Assembly (NCBI GenBank): GCA_964586285.1
Contig: CAZPHU010000003.1
Location: forward strand, 16,784 to 80,783
DNA length: 64,000 bases
Origin: CAZPHU01 sp964586285
GTDB lineage: Bacteria > Fibrobacterota > Chitinivibrionia > Chitinivibrionales > CAYFVL01
Direction of reading: 5' to 3'
The notes beneath the pieces are model-generated. The model saw only the letters and a program-made list of their open reading frames with translations. It searched no databases and was not told the origin of the DNA. The position numbers were made by a program, and so were the translations under genes. The first letter of the stretch is position 1, and the number at the start of each line of letters is the position of its first letter. Shown here in pieces: positions 53,125 to 62,093 of this stretch.

Positions 53125-55531
53125 CTTTTCGGCTCCCAGCTATCTTTGATTCGATCTCGCTTACTCTCTTTACGATATCAATCACGCTGTCGGGATTCAG
53201 AGATATGGAGTCGATACCTTGTTCCACGAGAAATTGCGCAAACTCGGGGTAGTCACTGGGTGCCTGCCCGCAAATCCCGACTTTTTTGTTTTCTTTATGT
53301 GCTCTTTTGATTAAATCTGCTATGACCGACTTTATCGCCTCGTTTCTTTCATCGAAAAGCTCCTTCAATTCTCCCGAGTCTCGATCGACCCCAAGCATAA
53401 GCTGAGTAAGATCGTTTGATCCGATCGAAAACCCGTCAAAGCGCTGGGCGAACTGTTCGGTGAGGGTAATATTGGCCGGAATTTCACACATTACATACAC
53501 CTCCAGACCATCTTCACCTCTTCTGAGACCGTTTTCCTCTAACACCTCCAGAACCCTATCCCCTTCCTGGGGCGTCCTGCAGAATGGTATCATGATTAAA
53601 ACGTTAGTAAGTCCGATTTCTTGCCTGACCTTCTTGATGGCCCGGCATTCCAGGGCAAATCCCGCCCGGTATTTATCGTTGTAGTATCGTGACGCGCCCC
53701 TGAAACCAAGCATCGGGTTTTGTTCATCGGGCTCAAATGCCGAGCCGCCGACCAGATTTGCATACTCGTTTGTTTTAAAGTCACTCATCCGCACTATAAC
53801 CTTTTCGGGATACTGCGAAGATGCTATGCGGGCTATGCCGCGGGCCAGATTGTCCACAAAATAGTCACTCTTATTCTTATACCTGACAGTTGCCTTTTGA
53901 ATAAACTCCCGGGCTTGCTCGTCGCGCACATCGTCAAAGTTTACTAATGCCATAGGATGAATCTTGATTGCGTTGTTGATAATAAACTCCATGCGGGCAA
54001 GACCTATGCCTTTGGCCGGAAGCTGCCACCAGCGAAAGGCGGCATCGGGACTGGCAATATTTATCATTATCTGCGTTTTTGTACTCGGCAGATCCTCCAT
54101 GTTAATCCGACGCTCCTCGTATTGGAGTTTCCCCCGGTAAACATTGCCCTGATTACCCTCGGCGCAGGAGATGGTAATTTCCTCCCCGTCTTTTATGATG
54201 CCGGTTGCCTCACCCGTACCGACAATCGCGGGCAGGCCCAGCTCGCGGCTGACAATCGCCGCGTGAGAGGTCCGCCCGCCGTGATCGGTTATTATGCCGG
54301 CGGACTTTTTCATTATCGGTACCCAGTCGGGATCGGTCATACCGGTAACCAGAATCGCACCCTCCTCAAACCTGTCTATATGCTCCGCGCTTTTGATTAT
54401 CTGTGCCTTGCCCGAAGCGATACTCTCTCCGATTGCAAGCCCCCGGATCAGGACTTCACCCTTTTGCTTTAGTGAATAGGTGTTTAGCATACTGGATTTC
54501 TTCTGCGAATGCACCGTTTCGGGGCGGGCCTGTACTACATAAAGCTCTCCGGTTTTTCCATCCTTGGCCCATTCCATGTCCATGGGCTTATCATAGTGCT
54601 TTTCTATTACCATCGCCCATCTTGCCAGCCGAAGAATTTCATCATCCTCCAGAACAAACGAGTTCCTCTCTTCCACAGAGGTATCAACGTTTCTGGTAGT
54701 TTCGTTTCCACCGGAGCTGTAAACCATTTTCTTTTCCTTGGCACCCGCTTTTTTCTCTATGATTGGCCGATACTTCGATTGGCCAAGTAAAGGCTTGAAA
54801 ACCTGATACTCATCGGGATTAACCGACCCCTGAACCACGTTTTCACCTAATCCAAAGGCCGCATTTATGACAACAAGGTCCGGAAATCCGGTATCGGTGT
54901 CCAAAGAAAACATCACCCCGGAGCCGCAAAGATCGGATCTGACCATTTTCTGTATCCCGATTGAGAGAGCAACCTTCATGTGATCGAATCCCTTTTCGGT
55001 CCGGTAGCTGATGGCACGATCGGTAAACAAAGACGCATAGCACCTTCTGCATGCGTCTACCAGCTCCTTCTCACCCGTTACATTGAGATAGGTTTCCTGC
55101 TGACCGGCAAAACTGGCTCCGGGAAGATCCTCCGCGGTCGCACTGCTGCGAACGGCAACATCGACTTCCTCCACAGCATATTTTTCACATAGTTTGACGT
55201 ATGACTTACGGATGTCTTCCTCGACCTCCTCGGGAAATCGACTGTCTATAAACATACGCCGAATCTTCTTACCCACCTGCTCAAGAGGTTTGCGTCCGGC
55301 TTTCAAATCGTCAATTAGCTCTGCGATTTTTTTGTCGATATCGTTTTCTTTGAGAAACTCTCTGTATGCCTCGGCAGTTGTGGCATACCCGTCGGGGACC
55401 CTGACGTTTTCGTCTTTGAGGCTTCTTATCATCTCACCCAAGGAGGCGTTTTTGCCGCCGACCAGCCCTACATCCTCGTTTGAAATGTCTTCGAACCATC
55501 TGATATACCTGGTTTGTGTCTCGACACTCAC
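53117..55531 (-). CDS. ppsA: Phosphoenolpyruvate synthase
   Basis: An 804-residue PEP synthase that converts pyruvate, ATP and water to PEP, AMP and phosphate. The N-terminal ATP-grasp domain (LVGGKNASLGEM), the phosphohistidine segment DHGGRTSHAAIVSRELG and the C-terminal PEP/pyruvate barrel (CEIPANITL, GSNDLTQLMLGVDRD, CGQAPSDYPEF) are all complete. The GTG at 55531 has GGGGAGG six bases upstream; the ORF upstream to 55549 starts with TTG and lacks a site. It is preceded by pfkB (24 bp) and overlaps fpg. It supplies PEP for gluconeogenesis and for the Enzyme I proteins. Confidence 0.95.
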   Translation of the reverse strand: MSVETQTRYIRWFEDISNEDVGLVGGKNASLGEMIRSLKDENVRVPDGYATTAEAYREFLKENDIDKKIAELIDDLKAGRKPLEQVGKKIRRMFIDSRFPEEVEEDIRKSYVKLCEKYAVEEVDVAVRSSATAEDLPGASFAGQQETYLNVTGEKELVDACRRCYASLFTDRAISYRTEKGFDHMKVALSIGIQKMVRSDLCGSGVMFSLDTDTGFPDLVVINAAFGLGENVVQGSVNPDEYQVFKPLLGQSKYRPIIEKKAGAKEKKMVYSSGGNETTRNVDTSVEERNSFVLEDDEILRLARWAMVIEKHYDKPMDMEWAKDGKTGELYVVQARPETVHSQKKSSMLNTYSLKQKGEVLIRGLAIGESIASGKAQIIKSAEHIDRFEEGAILVTGMTDPDWVPIMKKSAGIITDHGGRTSHAAIVSRELGLPAIVGTGEATGIIKDGEEITISCAEGNQGNVYRGKLQYEERRINMEDLPSTKTQIMINIASPDAAFRWWQLPAKGIGLARMEFIINNAIKIHPMALVNFDDVRDEQAREFIQKATVRYKNKSDYFVDNLARGIARIASSQYPEKVIVRMSDFKTNEYANLVGGSAFEPDEQNPMLGFRGASRYYNDKYRAGFALECRAIKKVRQEIGLTNVLIMIPFCRTPQEGDRVLEVLEENGLRRGEDGLEVYVMCEIPANITLTEQFAQRFDGFSIGSNDLTQLMLGVDRDSGELKELFDERNEAIKSVIADLIKRAHKENKKVGICGQAPSDYPEFAQFLVEQGIDSISLNPDSVIDIVKRVSEIESKIAGSRKDA

Positions 55532-55555
55532 GTAAAACCTCCCCGGCAAATATTT

Positions 55556-56503
55556 TTAGTATATTCCATTTCGTAAATCTTTATATAGACGCTCGGCATC
55601 TTCTCTTTTACACAGTTCGGTGCCGGCGGTCATTACCGCGGCCGCGCCGCAGGCTACTCCGAACCGGGCAGCATCAAGCGGCTCATCCCCTCTTGCAAGC
55701 GCCAGCACCACCCCGGCCACCATACTGTCGCCCGCCCCGACTTTGCTGCGAATCGGCACCGAGGGCGAACGAAGGCGAGCCGTCTTATCGGCGCTCATAT
55801 ATAAAGCTCCTCCCGCGCCAAGCGACAGCAGCACTATTTCTGCTTTACCCTCCCCGATCAACTCCTTAAGCGCACCCTCCTGCTCACGCTCGCTTTGTAG
55901 TTCTCTCCCCAAAACGTTTTCAAGCTCTCTCATGTTCGGCTTGATAAAGTATACACCCCCGGCAACCGCTTCCTGCAGAGGCTTGCCCGATGTGTCCACA
56001 ATACACCTTGCCCCCCTGGATTTGGCCGACTCAAAAACCATGCGGTAGAAGTCGTCGGGAACCCCGGGCGGAAGACTGCCGCTTGCTACGATATATGAGG
56101 GCGGAGGATCGATCGACTCGACAACATCCAACACGCTTTGCCAATCGTCTTTTGTCAATTTGGGCCCAGGCATCGTGAACCTGTACTGCCTGTCGCTGCT
56201 CTTTTCTCTAACCGTGATACTCTCCCGCGTAAGCCCGCTTACATCAAGTGGACAGATGTCTATCTCTTCCCGCCGGATCAGGGAGTGAATCAACTCTCCA
56301 TTGGCCCCGCCTTTGGTAAAATAGCAACGACTGTGTCCCCCAAGCCGTCTTATTGCCCGGGATACGTTGATCCCTCCCCCGCCCGGCTCCTCCCGCGGCT
56401 GAGAGCAGCGAAGCTTGCGATCGGGAGTAACCTGATTAACCGATAAACTTATATCGACCGCCGGATTCATCGTTATGGTAACTATAGATTGCTGTTCACT
56501 CAT
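55556..56503 (-). CDS. pfkB: PfkB-family 6-phosphofructokinase (PfkB/1-phosphofructokinase type)
   Basis: A 315-residue ribokinase-fold sugar kinase very similar in pattern to E. coli PfkB (phosphofructokinase II): TITMNPAVDISLSVN, EPGGGGINVSRAIRRLGG, ASGSLPPGVPDDF, and the catalytic GAGDSMVAG. 1-Phosphofructokinase or tagatose-6-phosphate kinase activity is possible. The gene heads a minus-strand operon pfkB-ppsA-fpg-PII-like-DUF2267. It is preceded by a sigma-54 promoter, 56 bases from the ATG at 56503. That ATG has no clear ribosome site; an upstream TTG at 56518 has none either. Confidence 0.92.
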   Translation of the reverse strand: MSEQQSIVTITMNPAVDISLSVNQVTPDRKLRCSQPREEPGGGGINVSRAIRRLGGHSRCYFTKGGANGELIHSLIRREEIDICPLDVSGLTRESITVREKSSDRQYRFTMPGPKLTKDDWQSVLDVVESIDPPPSYIVASGSLPPGVPDDFYRMVFESAKSRGARCIVDTSGKPLQEAVAGGVYFIKPNMRELENVLGRELQSEREQEGALKELIGEGKAEIVLLSLGAGGALYMSADKTARLRSPSVPIRSKVGAGDSMVAGVVLALARGDEPLDAARFGVACGAAAVMTAGTELCKREDAERLYKDLRNGIY

Positions 56504-56558
56504 ATATTCTAAACCCAATTACATTTTGGCGTGAAAAGGAATTTACCCTTTCGTATAA

Positions 56559-56574
56559 AGCAAGCTCAATGCCA
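56559..56574 (-). promoter_or_regulatory. Sigma-54 promoter for the pfkB-ppsA operon
   Basis: On the minus strand TGGCAT-N5-TTGCT. Transcription would start near 56548, 45 bases before the ATG at 56503. The 336 bp of intergenic DNA to 56839 show no other gene. Confidence 0.75.
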
Positions 56575-56839
56575 ATTTCACTTTCCTTGCGCTACGCAAG
56601 CCGTGACAGGTAAGTCGAAACAGAACCTATTCCATTTGGAGAATAAATTAAGAACCGGAGAGCGGCCCGCCTTCGGGAACGCGGCTTTGTTCAAAGTAAT
56701 ACATTAGATACTAAGTCCGACAAACACACGTTTTTTGTCGTACTAATTTGTCTATGTGTTCCCCGGCTTTAATTTCAAAGTAACTGTAGAAGCCAACACG
56801 GAGAAATCGGTTCCGGCTCTGCCGGATTAGTTCCTAATG

Positions 56840-57230
56840 TCAACCGGATGTATAGCGAAAACCCACGAGTGCGATCAGGAGAATAAGAGCCGCCCAGAAA
56901 AACACGTCAAGAAGGTTTTTGGCGGCTTCCTCTTTTTCTTTTTGTTTCACGGCCTGGGTCTGCGAAACGGTTGGTTCAGGACGTGGAGGGGTGGCGGATG
57001 CCGGAAGCAGGGCGAAAATTACACTTACTATCATTATGGGAAAATTGGGGGGTCGTTTATAGTCGACCCAACCGGCAAGGTCCAAATGCCCCGGCGCCCC
57101 AGATTGCAGGAAACACGATGAAGAAAAATGCCGGCACACTGGCCCACGGCCCCGAGCGTCTTAAGCCCACCGCGAAAAGGGCCGCAAGAATGATTCCTAC
57201 CGACAATGCCAACAAAATGTCCCAGAACAC
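56840..57230 (-). pseudogene. Small integral membrane protein, apparently frameshifted
   Basis: Two overlapping minus-strand frames look like parts of one protein. The first, from GTG at 57230 (AAGGCGG upstream), reads a hydrophobic stretch FWDILLALSVGIILAALFAVG...FFFIVFPAIWGAGAFG and ends at a TAA at 57057-57059. The second continues in a different frame to 56840, with NFPIMIVSVIFALLPASATP, a charged linker (QTQAVKQKEKEEAAKN) and LLDVFFWAALILLIALVGF. The joined product resembles a short membrane protein of about 130 residues with four hydrophobic stretches. A single-base indel between about 57060 and 57110 would explain the break. Sequencing error or real decay cannot be told apart. Confidence 0.5.
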
Positions 57231-57315
57231 AAGCTGACCGCCTTCATGTAAATATGTAATGAGGGATACCTTGAGAGCTCCATTATACTAGTACCCCTCG
57301 CGGCTTTTTTAATTA

Positions 57316-57594
57316 TTACCATGCATTTATCGGACGCGGTGCCTTCGTTCCTCTTTCCCATGCCTCATTAATACGAACATTGCGGCCGCCCAGATTAGCA
57401 CCGTTTAGTTCTAATTTGGCAGCTTCCGCATGAGTATCCTCCAGCTCCACAAAACCAAAACCACGAGAGCGTCCAGTCTCCTTGTCCTTGACAATGATGG
57501 TAGAATGTACCGGACCATACTGATTAAAAAGATCTGAAACTTCACTTTCGGTAGCGATAAACGGAAGATTACCAACAAATAGCTTCTTAGACAT
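57316..57594 (-). CDS. RRM-type RNA-binding protein
   Basis: A 92-residue single RNA recognition motif. RNP2 is LFVGNL and RNP1 is RGFGFVEL, separated as in cyanobacterial and other bacterial glycine-rich RNA-binding proteins. The C-terminus is short and basic (AWERGTKAPRPINAW). It may act as an RNA chaperone, often under cold or stress conditions. AAGGA nine bases upstream fixes the ATG at 57594. It lies between the membrane-protein remnant and polX, with 285 bp upstream showing only poor sigma-54-like matches. Confidence 0.93.
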   Translation of the reverse strand: MSKKLFVGNLPFIATESEVSDLFNQYGPVHSTIIVKDKETGRSRGFGFVELEDTHAEAAKLELNGANLGGRNVRINEAWERGTKAPRPINAW

Positions 57595-57879
57595 AATCTG
57601 ATTCCTTAGATAAGTGTTGTACAAAGTTATAACAGTAATTCTCAAAAAATTAAAACGCGTGATGCCTCGATGGATGATTAGTGTTTTCTCTGCTCTTTGT
57701 TCCCCACCCCCTTTACAAAGAATCAATAACAGAATCACTCGATGGTGCAATTGATCCTTTTAGAAAGCTTAAATTGATGAATAGTTAATGTTGCATGATT
57801 CAGCGGTTTGGTAAGCAAGCATTACTCTGTGCAAAATCGCCATAGTATTTAGCAAACCCTGTGCCGTAAACCACCGCTC

Positions 57880-59604
57880 TTATTTTCTGCTTTGAATTAT
57901 TTCCCGTAATTGCTTAATAGAACGGGTATTTACGACATCGACAGGCTCAAGCCATCCGCGCCTGGCCTGATCAATTCCATAACCAAGATTATCAAAATCG
58001 GAAAACGAGTGAGCATCCGTGGCAATCGAGAATTGAATTCCCATCTCCTTTGCCGCCTTGCAGTGTATGGCGGGTAAATCCAGGCGGTCCGGATGAGAGT
58101 TGATTTCCAGAATCACTCCGTTTTCGGCGGCATGATGCATGAGTCTGTCCATGTCCAGCTCGTAAGGCTCACGCCTTTGGATTATTCTCCCGGTCGGATG
58201 TGCCAGTATGGTGGCGTAGCGATTATCCATCGCACGCATTATTCGCTCAGTCTGCTTCTCTTTTTGCAAATTGAAAAGTGAGTGAACCGAAAAAACAACC
58301 AGATCAAGCTTCTTTAAAACCGAATCGGGCAGGTCAAGAGATCCGTCCTCAAGAATATCGCATTCGATTGATGCCAGTATCTCAAAATCGGGGTATTGAT
58401 CATTAAGCTTATGAATCTGTTGTATCTGCTGCTCCAGCCTTGACGGATCGAGCCCCCTTGCCATGGCCAGTCGCCTCGAATGATCGGTGACCGCCAGATA
58501 CTCAAGCCCCCGGCGCCGCGCCTCTTCAACCATCTGCTTTAGCGTATAATGACCGTCGGTGGCGTTTGTGTGGGAGTGAAGATCCCCCCTGATATCCCCC
58601 GAATTTATAAGCTTTGGAAGCCGGTTTTCTTTTGCCTTTTCAATCTCTCCCCTGTCCTCACGAAGCTCGGGCTGTATGTAGGGAAGGTCTACGGCCGAAA
58701 AAACATCCTCTTCTCTCTCTCCACCCATATAGGTGTCACCACGATAGATTCCATACTCGTTTATTTTCAATCCCTTCTTTACACCCATCTTGCGAACGGC
58801 TATATTGTGGGCCTGAGAGCCGGTAAAGTAGTGAAGGGCGGCTCCGTAGCTTTTGCCCGGCACAACCCGCAAGTCCACCTGCAAGCCGGAGCGAAGCCGC
58901 ACAGTTGCCCGCGTCTCACCTCGGGACATCACCTGCTCCACCTCCTCATAGGCTACGAATCTATCCATAACCGGGGCGCTGTTTTTACAGGTAAGAAGAA
59001 TGTCCAGATCACGAACCGTTTCACGGCGGCGCCTGAATGAACCGGCTACTATCAAATTATCCACTTGCGGGGCACGTCCAAGATAATCAAGAAGCGACTT
59101 TACAACCTGCTCGGCAACATGAAGCGGTGTTCGCCTGAAATCTTCTTGCCTGCGCTCTGTTTCGCTAAGTATCTTCTCCTCTGTTTTTGATCCGAAGCCG
59201 GCTAAAGTTCGTATCTTTTGCTCCCGGGCAGCTTGGCGAAGCTGCGGTAGTGTTGTTACACCAAGCTTCTCGTTTAAAACCTTTATCTTCTTTGCCCCAA
59301 GCCCGGCAATATGCATAAGCCCGGTCAACTCGGGAGGATACTGCTTCTTCAATTCTTCAAGCAGAGGCAGTGTGCCGGTTTGCACGATCGTTTTTATTTT
59401 GGCCGCCAAATCCTTGCCTATGCCCGGAAGAGCAGTGAAATCCTCTTTCTCTCGCACCATTTCGGTAATGTCGCGGCTCAAGGCGCCAAGAGTTCTGGCC
59501 GCGTTACGATAGGCCCGGACACGGAAAGCGTTTTCACCTTTAATCTCAAGAAGGTCGGCAACCGTGTCGAAAACCCCTGCTATATCACTGTTATGTAGAG
59601 GCAT
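57880..59604 (-). CDS. polX: Family X DNA polymerase/3'-5' exonuclease (PolX, PHP domain)
   Basis: A 574-residue bacterial PolX. The N-terminal helix-hairpin-helix region (ALPGIGKDLAAKI, HIAGLGAKKIKVLNEK) binds DNA; the nucleotidyltransferase core has GSFRRRRETVRDLDILL, in which the DLD gives metal ligands. A C-terminal PHP domain (DLHSHTNATDGHY, TDHSRRLAMARG, SIECDILEDGS, AHPTGR, SIATDAHSF) gives an exonuclease or phosphoesterase site. It fills short gaps in base-excision repair, complementing Fpg nearby. The gene is transcribed alone. Confidence 0.95.
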   Translation of the reverse strand: MPLHNSDIAGVFDTVADLLEIKGENAFRVRAYRNAARTLGALSRDITEMVREKEDFTALPGIGKDLAAKIKTIVQTGTLPLLEELKKQYPPELTGLMHIAGLGAKKIKVLNEKLGVTTLPQLRQAAREQKIRTLAGFGSKTEEKILSETERRQEDFRRTPLHVAEQVVKSLLDYLGRAPQVDNLIVAGSFRRRRETVRDLDILLTCKNSAPVMDRFVAYEEVEQVMSRGETRATVRLRSGLQVDLRVVPGKSYGAALHYFTGSQAHNIAVRKMGVKKGLKINEYGIYRGDTYMGGEREEDVFSAVDLPYIQPELREDRGEIEKAKENRLPKLINSGDIRGDLHSHTNATDGHYTLKQMVEEARRRGLEYLAVTDHSRRLAMARGLDPSRLEQQIQQIHKLNDQYPDFEILASIECDILEDGSLDLPDSVLKKLDLVVFSVHSLFNLQKEKQTERIMRAMDNRYATILAHPTGRIIQRREPYELDMDRLMHHAAENGVILEINSHPDRLDLPAIHCKAAKEMGIQFSIATDAHSFSDFDNLGYGIDQARRGWLEPVDVVNTRSIKQLREIIQSRK

Positions 59605-59734
59605 GAAAAACCTGTATCTTTTTTTTCGGTAACCTGATCATTTTTGATGCAATCTCTAATAAGCTTGCAAAAAACAAACGATACGAAACGCAAGTGTTAT
59701 ACCGTTTATTTCGCTTTTGATAAAATCAGGCTTG

Positions 59735-59750
59735 CGGCACAACTATTGCT
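59735..59750 (+). promoter_or_regulatory. Sigma-54 promoter for the glycosidase-GT4 operon
   Basis: CGGCAC-N5-TTGCT, a match to the -24/-12 consensus except the first base. The start site would be near 59762, 55 bases before the ATG at 59817. Confidence 0.75.
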
Positions 59751-59816
59751 AAATTGTTTGTTTGATTTCGAGAAGGAGTGATAAACAACTCATTTTAAAC
59801 GTAAAAGGTGGTGCAA

Positions 59817-62093
59817 ATGTGGCTTAAATGGTTGCCCTGGAGATTCGTACTCAGCCGTATTGCACGTTCGCAAGGCTTCATGGACCCGATCAATATCCTT
59901 TCACAATTTGGGAAATTCTCTCAACCCTCCGAGGTACTTGCTCCCGATGAGCTGCTTCGGGCGGGACTGATTTTTCATACTCGAGGGCTGGTAAACAGCC
60001 AGGCGATCCAGCACAATCTGGACTGGGTATGGCCATACTGGGTAGAGCGTCAGTTTGATCCGCACAAGGGCTCCTTTGTTCCGCGTGCCTTCTCGCTGAC
60101 CACAATCAATATGACTCACCGCAACTGGACCGCGGTGGGGATTCCCAACGCCGATTCCCTACCCCTGGTCGATCCGCGCGGTCTGTTTACACCCTTTTTC
60201 AACAAATGGTCCATAGATGCCTGGATTGTCGGCGATCCCACCGACGACAAAACCGACCTTTTCCCCTCACGGGAACTTCAGGCCCACCAGAGCATGGACA
60301 CGGCCGGTGACGGCAGGGTGATTACAAGAACAGACAAAGGAGATCATTCCCTGGAATCGATCTGTTTTGTAGAGCTGCAGGATGGTAAACCTGTGGCCCG
60401 CATGCATCTTAGGGCAAAGAGTGGGGGGAAGCGCTATCTTGCCGTTTCCATACGCCCCTATAATCCCGAGGGTATAAGCTTTGTGCACGATATAGAAGCA
60501 GTGGGCAAGTCCGGGCTAAGGATAGATGGGGAGCACAACGTGCTCTTTTCCCGGGAGCCTCAACAGATGACCTTCTCTCATTACAAGATCGGTGATGTTT
60601 CTCATCACGTAACACGAGAGTCACCAAAGGGCTCGGTTTGTTGTGATGTGGGTATGGCTACGGCGGCTGCCATTTTTCCTGTCGGGGATGATTCCACCCA
60701 GGAGGTCACGGTATCGGTTCCGCTTACGGAGAAAAAGGGGAAATCGCTTCCGGAAAAGACTCATCTGGTCCCCCAATCCTGGGAAAAAGTACTTGAACAT
60801 TACTGCAGGTTATCCGTTCCCGACCGCCACTACCAGTTTCTTTACGAGGCGGCATTGAGAACGGTGATCCTTCACACGCCGGGCACGGTATACGCGGGGC
60901 CTTTTACCTATAAGAGATTCTGGTTTCGTGATGCGGCTTTTGTGTTGCAGGCCCTGCTTTGCAGCGGTTTTGTCAACCGGACAGAGGAGATCATGGATAC
61001 ATTCCCGGCCCGTCAAACGGCGACCGGATATTTCGAATCGCAGAACGGAGAATGGGATTCCAACGGCCAGATACTCTGGTTGTATGGACGATACGCCGCA
61101 CTAACCGGACGGCCTATCAAACCTTCGTGGTATGAGGCTATGGTCAGGGCTGCCAGGTGGATATACCGCAAGCGTCTTCCCCAGGACCTGGAGAAACCCC
61201 ACGCGGGGCTGCTTCCGGCCGGTTTCAGCGCGGAGCATCTGGGGCCAAACGACTACTACTACTGGGATGATTTCTGGGCGGTGGCAGGTTTACAAGCGGC
61301 ATCGCTTCTGGCCGCCGAGAACAAAGACAGGAATAACAGCATTCAATTTGAGAAAGATGCCCTGTCTCTGATGCGCTCAATCGAGAAAAGCCTTTCTCTA
61401 AATGAAAAAAGGCTTCAGCGCCCCGGCATTCCCTCATCCCCCTACAGGAGACTTGACAGCTCAGCCGTCGGATCGCTTGTATGCGGATATCCGCTGCAGC
61501 TGTTTGAGCAAGACGACAGGCGTCTGCTGGATACAGCCGATTTTCTTTTCGACAACTGTCTTGTTCACGATGCGTTTTTTCATGACATGACCCATTCCGG
61601 AATCAATCCTTATCTGACTTTACATATTGCTCAAGTGATGCTTCGCAACGGTAACCCACGGGCGTTCAGGTTGATTAACGGAATCGCCGCACTCGCATCC
61701 CCGACCGGGCACTGGCCCGAGGCTGTACATCCCCTTACCCGAGGCGGATGTATGGGTGACGGGCAGCATGTGTGGGCCGCCGCCGAGTGGATTATGGTTG
61801 TAAGAAACAGCTTCATTCGGGAAGAGGAAAAGGACGATACGCTGGTTTTGGGAGCGGGAATACCAGGCGAGTGGTTGAAAGGAGACCAGGCATTCTCTTT
61901 CGGCCCCGCTCCAAGCTCTTTTGGAAACATATCGGTAAGCATCACGCCCCGGGATACAAAGGCACTTGTTTCCTGGGATGCGCAGTGGCGGCGTAAACCC
62001 CAAAAGGTAATAATCGCATTTCCCGGACTGAAACCGGTCTCGATCGATCCGGACGAAAACTCCGTCGAAATTGCTCTGGAGTATGGTTCATGA
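59817..62093 (+). CDS. Six-hairpin (alpha/alpha) glycosidase-like protein
   Basis: A 758-residue cytoplasmic protein. The C-terminal half (about residues 330-690) has an (alpha/alpha)6 barrel pattern as in amylo-alpha-1,6-glucosidases and GH15/GH63-type enzymes: GPFTYKRFWFRDAAFVLQALL, WDSNGQILWLYGRYAAL, YYYWDDFWAVAGLQAA and GQHVWAAAEWIMV. The acidic residues FRDAA and WDSNGQ are candidate catalytic acids. The N-terminal half is beta-rich. No signal peptide is present. It probably acts on an internal alpha-glucan such as glycogen or on an oligosaccharide built by the partner glycosyltransferase, by inference. The ATG at 59817 follows AAAGGTGGTG. Its stop overlaps the GT4 start (ATGA). Confidence 0.85.
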   Translation: MWLKWLPWRFVLSRIARSQGFMDPINILSQFGKFSQPSEVLAPDELLRAGLIFHTRGLVNSQAIQHNLDWVWPYWVERQFDPHKGSFVPRAFSLTTINMTHRNWTAVGIPNADSLPLVDPRGLFTPFFNKWSIDAWIVGDPTDDKTDLFPSRELQAHQSMDTAGDGRVITRTDKGDHSLESICFVELQDGKPVARMHLRAKSGGKRYLAVSIRPYNPEGISFVHDIEAVGKSGLRIDGEHNVLFSREPQQMTFSHYKIGDVSHHVTRESPKGSVCCDVGMATAAAIFPVGDDSTQEVTVSVPLTEKKGKSLPEKTHLVPQSWEKVLEHYCRLSVPDRHYQFLYEAALRTVILHTPGTVYAGPFTYKRFWFRDAAFVLQALLCSGFVNRTEEIMDTFPARQTATGYFESQNGEWDSNGQILWLYGRYAALTGRPIKPSWYEAMVRAARWIYRKRLPQDLEKPHAGLLPAGFSAEHLGPNDYYYWDDFWAVAGLQAASLLAAENKDRNNSIQFEKDALSLMRSIEKSLSLNEKRLQRPGIPSSPYRRLDSSAVGSLVCGYPLQLFEQDDRRLLDTADFLFDNCLVHDAFFHDMTHSGINPYLTLHIAQVMLRNGNPRAFRLINGIAALASPTGHWPEAVHPLTRGGCMGDGQHVWAAAEWIMVVRNSFIREEEKDDTLVLGAGIPGEWLKGDQAFSFGPAPSSFGNISVSITPRDTKALVSWDAQWRRKPQKVIIAFPGLKPVSIDPDENSVEIALEYGS

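Noticed and set aside
57690..57720. Possible minus-strand sigma-54 promoter before the RRM gene
   Set aside because: Only the GG/GC spacing fits; both halves depart strongly from consensus.
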